A DNA stretch of 64,000 nt from positions 41,106,019 to 41,170,018 of the forward strand of contig CM049306.1 of assembly GCA_026874595.1 (NCBI GenBank). Direction: 5' to 3'. The stretch's first letter is position 1, and each line of letters opens with the position of its first letter. Position numbers and translations under genes: made by a program. Below, one piece after another: positions 46,801-64,000 of this stretch. Source of the stretch: Sipunculus nudus (Eukaryota > Annelida > Sipuncula > Golfingiida > Sipunculidae). The notes under the pieces are model-generated. The model was not told the origin of the DNA and searched no databases. It saw nothing but the letters and a program-made list of their open reading frames with translations.

Positions 46801-46959
46801 CTCCTAAACGGACACCTGCAGCTTTTTAAAGCTGCGTATTAAGTGTGATACATATCATTCGTTAATGGAACAATACAAAATACTTATCATTTTGATAATT
46901 TAGGTATATTTTAGCGCAAATCATGGCAGCTCTGCATGCCAGTTCGAACTCGAGTGACG

Positions 46960-47100
46960 CACGCATTCTGATAGGCCTACCCGCTGCCGCTGCGCAAAGC
47001 AGTATATGAACGTTTGCAAGACGATGGGCAGATCTTTCTAGGTCGCCGCTGTCTATTTCATGGGCTTGAGAAAAGCGTATGGTAAACCAGGTGAAAATCG
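46960..47100 (+). other. Possible divergent non-coding first exon
   Basis: A CpG-rich stretch just upstream of TNIP ends in AAAATCG|GTGAGC on the plus strand. Further plus-strand splice-like segments follow: TTCTTCCCTTAG acceptor at 48361 with donor at 48498/48499, and ATGCTGGAG|GTACGA at 48831. Joined frames hit stops quickly, so a non-coding antisense transcript from a bidirectional promoter is the most that can be suggested. Confidence 0.2.
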
Positions 47101-47564
47101 GTGAGCTTAATTATTAATTTATCGCTTAAACATTTCTTGAGTGTATCTGTGTTTTAAGTCTTGAATTTATGTTTAGTTTATATGTGCACAATAACATTTT
47201 AGTTCCATAAATTGTGTTATAAATATTATGTTAGCCTACTGATATGTGATTAAATTTATGCAAGGGGCGCTTATAATTTTAATAAGCCCACACGAACAAG
47301 ACATGTAAAAAAGAAATTGATCAATACAATGAACTGAAACCATGGATAAGCCAACAGGGCCAAGATACTATATTTTATCAGTTTCATCATATGCATGCTT
47401 GAATTGAACCATGCAAATCATAATTATTGGCAAGGAATAATTTTTTTGTGATGCGAATTTCCTTCATTTTTCCGCTACCGATGTAGGCCTGCCATATGAC
47501 GGCATCGTTATGAGCCTGAAATATCAGTTTTAATTAACTGATATAAAGCAGTATCGACAACCTA

Positions 47565-47566
<2 letters not shown>

Positions 47567-47620
<54 letters not shown>
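47567..47620. repeat. (TA)n microsatellite
   Basis: TA run. Confidence 0.95.
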
Positions 47621-47623
<3 letters not shown>

Positions 47624-47800
47624 TTCAATACATTACAGTGAAAGTGCTCTACCATACAGGGAAGCATTATGAATTAATAATGTACCATATATTTAGTTAA
47701 CATGATTTTATAATATTGTACGAAAGCACCGTGACTGTTAAAGTTTCGAAAGGACAGCTTGTTGTTGTGCTCACTCCAGGACGATCCTCAGTGTGTACCC

Positions 47801-54255
<6,455 letters not shown>

Positions 54256-55230
54256 CAAGGGTCCCATCGGTTACAGCGCTCGGATGAATTTTCCTGAATG
54301 TTGTTTTGTAAATTCATGTCAAATGGATAAATGCCTTAATTCTACAGTTTAATACTTAATATTAGGGACTGAAAAGCTCAGAGAAATGTCCCTAACAATT
54401 AGAGATATTCTTATACAAATTATATTTTGCTGAACTAGAATGTGACCTGACTGCTTAATATCAATCTTAAAATAATCATAAAACTAGCAAAGAAATGAAA
54501 ATTATTCAAATGATCAATGTTTGATAAAGGACAATAAATTTAACAAGATTACACAGAAAACCTTTAAACTGGCATTCTAAAAATAAAAAATTTCGATTTT
54601 GTGCCTATTTTATCCGGACACTACATCATACTCTCTGGAGCTTGTGTTACTCTATACAGCTCGAGCGTTTAAAGTTTCTGAGTACACGCAGGAACGAAAT
54701 CTACATAAGTGGCGCCACCTGCAGTTTAGACTGTGATACATGTCCGTGGAACAATATGCCCGTGAAATATGCTGGTCAAAGCCCAGGCAGTTCCTGAGAT
54801 ATTTCGACTCACAGAAATTAAGTAAACATAAGTGAAGCCACCTGCAGTTTACACTGGAATACCAGTCTCAGGATCAATATGCAAGTAAAATATGTTGCTC
54901 ATAGCCCAAGCAGTTCCTGTGATATTTGCAGAAGACATATCACTATATATGAATACACAAAATAAAAAATTCCATAAAAAATAATTGTTGACATAATTTA
55001 ACTCAGCTCAGTCACATTTATTTACGATTTCAATAAGAAGTAGTTTATCTCGATATATAAAGTATTTTATTAACTGTTTTTTTCTAGGGAAAGATTAAAT
55101 CTGACAGTTTTGCCTACAGAAAACATTGAACAAAGATGGCGCCACCTGCAGCTTACATACATATACTAGTCACATGCATGCTCACAGTCTTTATAAAAAT
55201 GAGTCTGGCTAATTTGCAGCGGCTGCAGAG
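54256..55230. mobile_element. Decayed pearl-like element, left end and units only
   Basis: CAAGGGTCCCATCGGTTACA then GCGCTCGGATGAATTTT is a mutated form of the family left end. Three repeated segments follow with GTGGCGCCACCTGCAGTTTA (54711), a GAAGCCACCTGCAGTTTACA variant (54835) and ATGGCGCCACCTGCAGCTTA (55137), resembling the B half of the long unit in copy 2. No ACGG tract or right hairpin remains. Confidence 0.45.
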
Positions 55231-56200
55231 TTATTTGGTAACAAGCACACATTATGTCTGCATGTACAAACTTAACATTTCAGCAATTTAATATTGCAAT
55301 AAAATATCTTAAATATTGATTCGATTTTGTTCAGACTTTGCATGCTGGTAGACTTAAGGATGTAAATGAGGCATTTTAATTGAATATTTTAATTGAACGC
55401 AAAGCGAAAAAAAAAATCAGATTATGTATGAAATTGTTTTAGATTTAAGCGGGATTGTTATTTGGAAGAAAAATACCGATTAAACAAAAAAAAATCCATT
55501 CACGTTAAGGAACAAACATTTTCCCCTCGCTTTATTAAATTTAGCGGAATACCCATGATTTAACATTCAACCTGTTTAAGTGTGTACACAAAATGGCATT
55601 CAACCCCATGAGCGGTCTTTAGAAATTATTAGAAATAAATCTGTCAAGGTTCGATAAGGCCGCGAGGATGAGACACGTAAGTACCCCGAGGACAGCGTCC
55701 AAGCGAGATTCTATCTGAGAGTTCAGTGGAAAGTGGACGTGTATCGGCAAAATTTCCAGCGAAATAACGCACAGATCCTCTAAATTATAGTAGGATACCC
55801 TACCCACAGTATCAAAATCCCACCCCTGTAAAGGTTTTATGCGTCAGCAAACGTCTTGATTTCAAAGGTGGGTGAGCCCACATGCCAGATGCGCATCTGA
55901 GAGGTGCCGCGTCTGTTTTAGCGGATACACCCCTTTAATCCTTCTGAAAACATTCTTGTATTATAACCATGCATGGAGGTATAATCCATATCTAACTGAT
56001 TCACCATCTTGCAGGGTCTCGCATAATATCAATTATGTTTAAACCGTTACAGCCGTGTCTATTGCTACACGCTCGTGACGAGAATAAAATGCCGATATAT
56101 TTAACCTAATATTATATGCTGATGTATGTAATCTAATCTATATGAAGAATCTAGAATCTGCAATGCTCAAGTTGCTTGGTTTATCATTTCAGTTTGGCAA
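55231..56200. other. Intergenic stretch, no confident gene
   Basis: A 62-codon minus-strand frame at 55619-55807 with a hydrophobic stretch is the only notable open segment. I could not assign it. Confidence 0.35.
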
Positions 56201-56204
56201 ACTT

Positions 56205-56273
56205 TGGTGACCCGGGATTCAAAGCTGGGACATTCAGCCTCAAAGTCCATTGCCTCAGTCATTTATCTACGCC
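56205..56273 (-). mobile_element. tRNA-like SINE head
   Basis: On the minus strand the segment reads like a degenerate tRNA: an A-box-like AAATGACTGAGGCAATGGAC and, about 30 nt later, a B-box-like CTTTGAATCCCGG. The fold is imperfect, so it is a tRNA-derived SINE remnant or pseudogene rather than a working tRNA. Confidence 0.35.
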
Positions 56274-56514
56274 ATATTATACACGCAACGAAGGGTATCA
56301 CTCGACTTTACCCCGGCCAGAACGGACATGAGCATATGCTGATGATACGGTATACATGGGTTAGGAAAACGGAACAGATGCACGGATAGATGGATGGTCG
56401 AGCAACCATGCACCGCACCACGTCCCAACATGAGTGTGACCTGGCCATGTACATGTACATTCCTCTAGTATATAACTTGCGTGCATTTCGCCCATGCATA
56501 TTGCACATCCCTAC

Positions 56515-56785
56515 ACTTGTAAAACTAAGGGTTTTTAAAAGTTGTTAAAGAGGGTTTTCAGCGTGTCCAAATAGCGAAACCCTTTATAAACCCTCCAAGG
56601 CTTTTCCCTTAAAACCTTTTTTTATCAAAACTTTTAAGAGTTTGCCCAAAACCCCTTTTCTATAAACCATTCAAGTATTATTCAAAATCTTTAAGAAACC
56701 TTTTAAATCCATCAAAAGCCCTTTTTACACCTTTATGGGATCTTAAAAAACTCTTTTTGTATTATTTAAGAAACCTATTTAAGGA
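56515..56785. repeat. AAACCCTTT/AAAGGGTTT-rich foldback-like region
   Basis: AAGGGTTTTTAAAAG at the left is followed by repeated AAACCCTTTATAAACC, AAAACCCCTTTT and AAACCTTTT words of opposite sense. Similar AAAACCCTTTCC text recurs near 57680. It is not a telomere repeat array. Confidence 0.4.
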
Positions 56786-56789
56786 ATGA

Positions 56790-58200
56790 CACGTATTTTT
56801 TTAAAGCAAGCTGTAGATATTATTAGCGCAAGTGCAGGCAGTTTTTTTTTAGTTCTCTGAATTTCATATTAAACAACATGTTAGATGTTGTGATAGACTA
56901 GATTTAACAACGCAATGGGGGATGTGATGCACCTTTTAGAAACCTTTTTATATCATCATGCATGCCCTTTATGGCATGTAAAAAAATGCTGAAAATCGCC
57001 GATACGGTGTTTGTTCCACCCTGTACTTAAGTCTTCAGCCACAATAAATTGGACCGCGTCAGGTAAGGTCCCTACTTAAAACATCCCTTGGTTTTCAGCT
57101 CGCCACAAATTCTACAAATTTTTACATACAACAATAATTGTTCACATTCAGTCAAGTCTTATTTGGTAAACTGTCTGTAAAATACGTTTTAAACACGATG
57201 AATTTGTAAAAAAGGATGCCTCTGTCAAAATGGAACGCCGCTTCTAAGGTCCCCATTGACCCATCGCCATCTTGTATCTGTTGCACGATTGACTGTGCCA
57301 GCTTGTCATTCTGCATTACCACATTGTGTTGATAAATCTAGTCTATTACCACGTCAAACATGGTATTAATATTCAGAGAACTAATCTATAATAAACTGCC
57401 TGCAATGACTCTAGTAATATCGGATCTGAGACGGAGAATCTTGCTTCATCCACTGTCAATGTAGCTTGCTTCAAAAGCACATGGTATTGGGTTCGATGCA
57501 CGTCCATAATAATCGTATAATATTACAGCCGGTGGCACTCGGGTATAGCCGAAAAATTCCGTACGTGTTTGCGGCGCTTCTGCCCTCTCGTGGCATTTAG
57601 AGAAAATATATGTTTAATTTTCCTAAACTGTGTTTGTTAAAATAACATAAGTTTAACGCAAGAAGTTCTGGCTTAAAACCCTTTCCGCGTCAGCGGTAAG
57701 GTTTATTCAACTAGGAAAGGAGGTTTTGAGGAACACCCCTATGGGAAAACCTTACTTTTAGCAGTGAAGCTGACTCTTCATTTATAACGAAGCTGTTAAA
57801 TAAAAGTACAAACAGCACTCTGAAACGTTAGTGTTTAGGCCTAACGATATGGTTTAAACTACATGCATGTAACCAATAATTAAATGAGCAAACGGAATTA
57901 TATAAAAGTGATAGTAACATACATACGCATGGTTTTTCTAATACCAGCAGCTAATGTGGGTTTGTTGCACGTTGAGCATATAGGCCTATGATTTCTGGTA
58001 TCATCTTAATTTGCCTTTTTTTTTCTCATTACCGTTTGCCTGACGTACGGTACGGTTACACCAACACTTAATATCAGACACTCGTCATACTGCACGCCGT
58101 TAAACTATATCACGTGACACATGCTGTACAAGTTCCTCGTGCGGCTTACTTAATTACTGTAGATATATGTGGCGTATAACACTCCTTTTCCTGCGTTCCT
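56790..58200. other. Intergenic stretch, no gene seen
   Basis: No coding frame, tandem repeat or RNA gene was recognised. Confidence 0.35.
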
Positions 58201-58479
58201 CCTGCTGAACGGAAGGAAGTCAGAAAAGGAAGCGGATAAGATGTACCGTGTTTACTTCCCGTACACACATTCACTGAACCTGTGACTTGTTTTATTCACA
58301 GTTCATACAAATATATACAGTCATTGATCACACGTAATAATGATTGACTATAATTCGTTTTCTACATACAATGAGTGAATCGCATGAGGTCTTGAGTGTT
58401 TAGTGTTTGTGTGTGAATCGTTTATTTACAGAATACCAATGTATACATGCATCTGATGCATGTTACGTTTGACCTGTTG

Positions 58480-58594
58480 CGACCTACTTCCTGTTGTTGA
58501 GTACTATGCCGGTAGGAACAGGACGGTTAAAATGGCTTTCCCGGCGTGGTGATTGTCGCAAAATTGTATTCCTCGTTTTGTGTAACACTTCCAG
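58480..58594 (+). other. Possible 5' untranslated exon of a plus-strand gene
   Basis: A CpG-containing block with ETS-like ACTTCCTG and a YY1-like AAAATGGCTTT ends in a near-perfect donor CTTCCAG|GTAAGC at 58594/58595. The only ATG opens a six-codon frame, so the exon would be non-coding. No following coding exon was recognised before the window ends. Confidence 0.25.
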
Positions 58595-58599
58595 GTAAG

Positions 58600-59820
58600 C
58601 CTGATCAAGAAAATGTGTTGAACACGAACGTTAAGTACTTACTGCAAGCATGTCGTGTCTTTTAGTGTTTCACCTGTTAACTATAAGTACAACAGAAATA
58701 TAAAAAGGGAAATATCATTTATGTGATGTTTGTTAGAGAAGGAGACATTCTACCCTTAGCTGGGCTAAGTGGAAAGTTATAAATAATTGGTATTGCATGC
58801 TTATTTTGGTATACTCGTTATCAGTAGTAGGCCACAAAAGTTTATGTGTGTGCGTGTGATTGTATGTGCACTTGTCGCACATTGTTGTTCATGTATACAT
58901 GCTGTTTTTTATATGAACCATTAAAATCAAAGGGGAAACTGTGATGTATATTTAGATCAATTGGCGACTTGATTTTGAAAGTCATTACCTTGTTCTTTCT
59001 GATGAAAACTATATCTCTATATGCTTCATGAAGGGGCGTTACAGCTGTTTGTTGTACTTGATAACACTGAAATAAAAATAACATATTTTTAGTAAGTCCC
59101 CCAATTGTTAGTAGATCAATGTTTTTATAATGGAAAACTGTGGTTGAATAGCAAAAAGGATCAGAGTTTATTTGTATCTCGGTACATTGAATAAAAATAA
59201 TCCATATATAGGCCTAACAGGCGGTAGAATTTGGGATGTTTTTGAATATGTACATTTTTAAGATATAATATTTTATTAAGATATTATGGAATTTTAGGCA
59301 AATTTGGTGTTGAATGTTTTCACAATATTCTATCTTTAATGAGTAAATTTGCATGTTCGGAAAAAAAACCTCGTCATCTAAAGTTTAGTCTAGTTTAGAT
59401 TCAGATGAGTTGGCATAATAAAAGACACGCGGCTGCATAACCATTTTATATTCGAGATATGTTGCATATGCACGAAATAACATGATGATTACGGATCCGC
59501 TCCCAGTTACATAAAACTTTGAGTTATACTTTTATTGGCCCAGCAAATGTTTAATGCCCCTGATGTCCATTAGGGCTTTTTATAAAAATACACGTTCGCA
59601 TCCTTCGTTTTTTTCAGTCTCTGTGGGTTTAGCGTTTGTTATTTCAATTAATACCCTCCACTCATTTGTTAAAGAATTTCTGCGCTGAATATCAACGGTA
59701 TACATATGATGTTAGTTATGTCAGTTTGCCACACACAAAAAAATGATTCGTGCGTGCATGTTATACTTTTTGCAGTGTATATGAATTGTCAAAAGACATG
59801 CACTAACCTTGTCTATGCAT
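58600..59820. other. AT-rich stretch, no gene seen
   Basis: No coding frame or repeat of note. It would be intronic if the 58.5-kb exon is real. Confidence 0.3.
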
Positions 59821-59823
59821 GAA

Positions 59824-60415
59824 TTTTTTATTGACTGCATCGAATCCTTGCCCCGGAAAGAACTGAGGTTATAGGGCAACATAATTTAAATAGACCTGCC
59901 TGCAATCTACCGATTTGCAGAAGTAAGATTATTTCCCGGAATTTCATACACCCAAGTCAACAGGAGCGCAATTACTGTTTGCCATGCACAAACATTGGGG
60001 GGGGGGGGGGGGGGGAACTATTGAAACAAAAACCCGAGTTTTCTTCCTTTTTAAGAAATTATTGACAATTATTGTTAATATAACACGCTTTAAGCGTAAT
60101 CTTCCCGCTCTAACCTTGAATATGTACGTGTATTTTTTATTGACTGCTTCGAATACTTGCCTAGGAAAGAACTGAGAATATATAGGGCATCATATAGTTT
60201 AAATAGACCCGCATTCTGCCGATTTGCAGAAACAAGAACTTTTCCCGGAAAATTTGCACACCCAAGTCAGCAGGAGCGTACTTTCCGTTTGTCACGAGGG
60301 GGGGGGGGGGGGGGTAATAACCATTGAGAATTTATCAACAACAGGAGTTTTCTTCCTTTGTAAGAAATTATTGACGATTATTGATAATATAAAACTCTTT
60401 AAGCTAAGTTCCTGA
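59824..60415. repeat. Tandem duplication, two units of about 307 bp, each with a poly-G tract
   Basis: TTTTTATTGACTGC starts at 59824 and near 60133. Both copies continue through GAAAGAACTGAG, GATTTGCAGAA, CACCCAAGTCA and CAGGAGCG, a G run (59997-60015; 60298-60314), then GAGTTTTCTTCCTTT and AAGAAATTATTGAC. Similarity is about four fifths by eye. Flanking words TTATTGAC occur at both ends of each unit. Confidence 0.8.
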
Positions 60416-60956
60416 TGACCTAAATTAGTTCTGAGCCGTCATCAGGTTCATTAATTGTTTGATTACTTTGCAAACTACAAGTATCTCGCATTTTTGGGGC
60501 TTTCAAATCAGAACTTATTTATGCAAAATAATATTCTTTTGACGAGCAGAATTGTGTATGGGGGTCGGGGTGTATGCAGATGGCCTCTCCCTGAAAAAGT
60601 CCCTGTCCCCCATTAAAAATACGCCTGTGCTATTATAGTCTTAGTTTTATGACATTCGGGAATTCCGAACGTCATATTTCCCATGATATACCTTATTGAT
60701 TTATCATCGACCTACTAACCTGCTTTCTTTGTTTACATGTACTTTTGGACGATTACGTATTTACATAAACAGCAGAACTTTTATTGATAAGTTGCCATCA
60801 AGTAGACCTACAGACGCGCAGGCACCTGGAGGATAAACAATAACACATTTAGACCTTGCCCAAAGGCTGTATCATTTTTTATTCGAATCCGCTTGAAGCT
60901 ACTTAGACATATCAGGCTGCTTCCTTCTGATTAGCAATATGCGTGATGCATTACAA

Positions 60957-60972
60957 GGGGGGGGGGGGGGGG
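60957..60972. repeat. Poly-G tract (16 nt)
   Basis: Uninterrupted G run, 38 nt before the left end of the next element. Confidence 0.9.
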
Positions 60973-61010
60973 TAAAATTAAGAAATAGAAAAGTACTTAA
61001 TTCCGAAAGA

Positions 61011-62985
61011 CAAGTGACCCATTGGTTATGACGCTCAGCCGAATTTTACGTGCATCTGGGGCATGTATTAGTTCTTGATGTTATGATCTGGTGAAAAAGT
61101 TTTGTTAAGGAACCTTGAACCTTGAACAATGGGTAGAATGACTTCCAGAGTGCTCAGAAGCATGTTTTTTTTTGCCCTTAGTACTTAGAAAATAGGTGAC
61201 TGCGATCTAATTTAAGGTTTCCTAGAAGATTTTACCAGGTACTCCCTTCATGTTTCTAAGTCAAACTATAGCAACTTCTGTCCATCTGATTTACAGGGTA
61301 CTCAAATAATGTTCTTCCTAATAGCTCACAGAATATTGGTTACAGTGACCTTATTTTGGAAGTCAAGGGAGACATCACAATGACCTCCCTTTACCTCAAG
61401 AAAGACATTTCTAGATCTGACAGTTAGGATTTGTGCCCAGTCTGACTTTCTGGGTGCTCAAAACTAGGTATTATGCCAATAGTTAAAAGAATATAGGCCA
61501 CTGTGATCTAATTTCAGGATTCAAATGAGACTTGCCAAGGATTGCATATTAGAATGTGCTGCGTGAACGTCTGGGAACTCACAATCTGGGTGCTAGTTTC
61601 AGGTTTCTATGAGGAGATTTTCCCAGAGACTCCTTGTCAGAAGATTCTAGGCCTAACAGTTACGAATTGTCTCTTTTTTATGTTTTTATGTTTTTGGCCA
61701 ATAGCTAACAGAATAGAGGTCACCCTGACCTAATCTCACATTTCTAAGGAGATTTTGTTAGAAGTTTCTAGGTCCAACGGATACAATTTGTGTCATTTCT
61801 GGCTGTCTTGGTGCTCCAAACCACGTTTTTAACCAGTCGGTCGCAGAATAAAGGTCATCATGACCTAGTTTCAGGTTTCCAAGAGAATATGCTCGTAACC
61901 TCCCTTGATGTTGCTTTCGAAGATTCTAGGCGTAACAGATACAATTTGACCCCATTCGACATACAGGGTGCTTAATTTTATGTTTCCAACGACATTTGCT
62001 GTCTCCCAAGATATTGTTATAGAAGATTCTAGACCTAATGTGTACAATTTGTGGATCGTCTGACTGTGTGGGTGCTTAAAATCATATTTTCGGCCCCATA
62101 GCTCGAAAAAATGTAGGTCAACCATGACCTAATTTCAGGTTTCCTAGGAGATTTGCCTTGGAACTCTGTGGATGTACATTAGTAAGTTTCTAGGTCTTAC
62201 AGTTATGGTTTGTGCACTGTTAACGACCAGACTGCTTCTTTTATAGGTCTCAAAATTAGAGACAAAATGTGTAAAAATTGGGAAATAAGGTGGTGCAAAC
62301 AGCTTTGAGGAACCGATGAAACTGTTGATGATCAATATGCATGGATAGAATCATGGCAATTGATGCAATAGTTAATATAGATACTGGAGCTTTTGTAAAA
62401 TTTGTTTTAAGTATTTTGGTGTACAAAAATAGGACCCGTAAATGAAAACGTAGGTGGCGCCACCAGTCTTCTGAAAATGATAAAACTAGTCAGGATAAAA
62501 AAACATAAGGTTTCAAGACACTAGATGAAACCACAGATGAGAAAATAACACCTTGCTATAATTTGGCAGTCTAAAAATAAATGCATGAAAAAATAAAAAA
62601 AATACAGGTGGCACCATCACCTTTCCGGAAGTGATGATTCGAGTCATTATCAATATTCATGGCAAGATTTATGGCATTCCATGCATTAATTATTGAGATA
62701 CAGGATATTTTGTATCAATTTTTTAATTATTCTGGGGTGCCGAAACATGCCCCATAACTCGGAGAATATAGGTCGCAGTGATCTAATTTCAGGTTTCCAA
62801 GAAGATTTTTTCAAGGGCCTCCCTCGATCTTAAGTAAGAGATTTTCAGGTCTGGTGGTAATGATTTGTGCCTTATTAACTGACGGACAGACAGACGGCCC
62901 GACATACAGGCGGCACGGCGGACGGTCGACGGACAAAGACTGATCGCCATAGCTCAGAGATGACTTTCATTCAGCTGAGCTAAAA
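61011..62985. mobile_element. Pearl-like tandem-repeat element, copy 4
   Basis: The left end CAAGTGACCCATTGGTTATG then ACGCTCAGC starts at 61011. Short units of about 150 bp (TTTCAGGTTTCC blocks) fill 61.1-62.2 kb. Long-type text with GGTGGCGCCACC (62453-62464) fills the rest, so this copy carries both unit types in sequence. It ends with a degenerate ACGG tract (62881-62938) and a decayed hairpin at 62950-62982, then AAAA. Confidence 0.7.
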
Positions 62986-63157
62986 ACAGAGCCGGGTGTT
63001 GCAGCATGGTGCATTTTAAACCACCGGCGCTTGAATTGCAATTAGTGTAGATTTCGGTTAAATTTGTTTCTTTTCTAGGTCATTTCTTTATAACTATTAG
63101 TTATCTGATATTTTCCCAGCATTTTTCACACTATATGGTCCATATCTTTATTATTTA

Positions 63158-63392
63158 CTTAATATTTGAGATAGGCAGGCAAGAAGCCCCCGTCGTTAGG
63201 TCCGACAGCCATGGCATAGCAACCGAGGACGCGCTTTCGGAATGGTTGATATGCCTATCAGATGGTGATACCGCGGACGTAACAATGGTTCAGCCAATCA
63301 CGCATGTAGTTCAAATTTAACCTGAAACCGATGTGTCATGGCTGTCGGGCCTAATAACAGTGGCTTCTTGCCTGCCTATCTCAAATATTAAG
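63158..63392. mobile_element. Miniature element with long terminal inverted repeats and TA flanks
   Basis: CTTAATATTTGAGATAGGCA and the next 11 bases at the left end are perfectly complementary to the right end. The match continues with few changes through TTAGG..CCGACAGCCATG, giving nearly 60 bp of inverted repeat in a 235-bp element. TA lies on both sides (63156-63157 and 63393-63394), consistent with a Tc1/mariner-type insertion. The open frame across it is a by-product. Confidence 0.7.
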
Positions 63393-63574
63393 TACATAAG
63401 GGTTTAAACTACGCCAGATTGCCTCATAACAGCCTAAATGTTTCTGCACTCTGAGAGGGTGAACCCCCTCTTTACCCTTCCCCTCTGCTCCCCTCCCCAT
63501 TCTCAAATGCGCCCATGCGTTGTTTCAGGCATGGCCGGGGCGACGTCTCGGAGAGACAACGTGGTTCTCGTGAT

Positions 63575-63632
63575 CGTTATTGGCGTGACGTAGTGGTTAT
63601 ACCATGGAAGGTCAAAGGTTGAATCCCAGAGA
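63575..63632 (+). mobile_element. tRNA-like SINE head
   Basis: An A-box-like TGGCGTGACGTAGTGG (63581-63596) is followed by a B-box-like GGTTGAATCCC (63618-63628) at a spacing suitable for RNA polymerase III. There is no complete cloverleaf, so I call a tRNA-derived repeat. Confidence 0.4.
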
Positions 63633-63844
63633 GTGAAAAAACGTATACATATGATGTAATAGGCTACTCGGCTGTTTGAACGAATTTCCTCAACAAAAGG
63701 GCACTTGTGAATTTATTCATCTGTCAGTATTATAGTAACATTGATCACTGAAGGTTAAATGTGAATAACAAGCTTTGAATTATTATATTATCTAGGGTTA
63801 GGTAAGCGTTTTCTCTATCTGAAATTACCGGAGATGATCTGATA

Positions 63845-63945
63845 CGTACTGTGGTTCCCTCATTGTTCGCGAGGGTCTTGAATTCGCGATATTCGCGAAA
63901 AGGAAATTATCGCGAAAATAAAATCTTCGCGAATAAGACGCCCAA
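63845..63945. repeat. Cluster of TTCGCGA/TCGCGAA palindromic words
   Basis: TTCGCGA or its complement occurs five times in about 90 bp, alternating with AT-rich spacers such as AAATAAAATC. It is repetitive in appearance and has no coding content. Confidence 0.5.
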
Positions 63946-64000
63946 TCTGCGCATGTGAACAGTAATTTTGGCACGTATATTGAGCCGGTAGCATCAACAT

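Noticed and set aside
46930-46955. AGTTCGAACTCG considered as a tRNA B box
   Set aside because: No A box at suitable distance and no cloverleaf.
55619-55840. Minus-strand frame with SQIESRLDAVLGVLTC and a hydrophobic stretch, faintly like a Cys-loop receptor membrane segment
   Set aside because: Spacing does not fit the family, no neighbouring exons were found and it stops soon after.
63135-63320. 61-codon plus-strand open frame
   Set aside because: It runs through the terminal inverted repeat of a miniature element.

Overview
This window is AT-rich genomic DNA from an animal, most likely a marine invertebrate and probably a mollusc or other lophotrochozoan. It has introns with GT-AG (and one GC-AG) borders, long dinucleotide microsatellites, several non-autonomous DNA transposons, and tandem-repeat elements with (ACGG)n tracts that resemble the pearl-type elements described from bivalves. 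The taxonomic placement is an inference from repeat style, not from a marker gene.

One protein-coding gene is clearly supported. It lies on the minus strand from about 46.75 kb down to about 23.0 kb (possibly 21.3 kb) and encodes a 578-residue TNIP/ABIN (TNFAIP3-interacting protein) homologue. I could build it exon by exon: a non-coding first exon, seven coding exons that all join in phase 0, a coiled-coil body, a UBAN ubiquitin-binding motif in coding exon 5, and a C2HC ubiquitin-binding-type zinc finger in the last exon. Its 5' end carries ETS, CCAAT and YY1-like motifs and two perfect kappaB sites. That arrangement suggests NF-kappaB feedback control, as known for vertebrate TNIP genes. 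CpG is strongly depleted across the gene and rises sharply outside it, the pattern expected of a methylated invertebrate gene body.

The 1-21 kb flank is mostly repeats and unique AT-rich DNA. It contains an inverted-repeat element at 0.3-0.7 kb, GTTTA/TAAAC palindrome clusters, a possible protein tyrosine phosphatase C-terminal relic at 1.75-2.51 kb, a CpG-rich inverted-repeat element at 4.1-4.7 kb, a 210-bp tandem array at 6 kb, a simple-sequence domain at 9.8-10.35 kb, a possible small secreted protein at 11.7-11.9 kb, and a pearl-like element at 13.8-15.6 kb.

The large last intron of the TNIP gene (23.7-32.2 kb) holds a nested pair of elements of that same family, one inserted inside another. 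A fourth copy lies at 61.0-63.0 kb and a decayed one at 54.3-55.2 kb. Intron 2 holds a complete hAT-type miniature element with 17-bp terminal inverted repeats and an 8-bp target duplication that matches at 7 of 8 positions. The 47-64 kb flank has no confident gene. It contains possible non-coding first exons at 47.0 and 58.5 kb, tRNA-like SINE traces, a 307-bp tandem duplication with poly-G tracts, and a TA-flanked miniature element at 63.16-63.39 kb. No rRNA, CRISPR array, viral gene or reverse transcriptase was seen.
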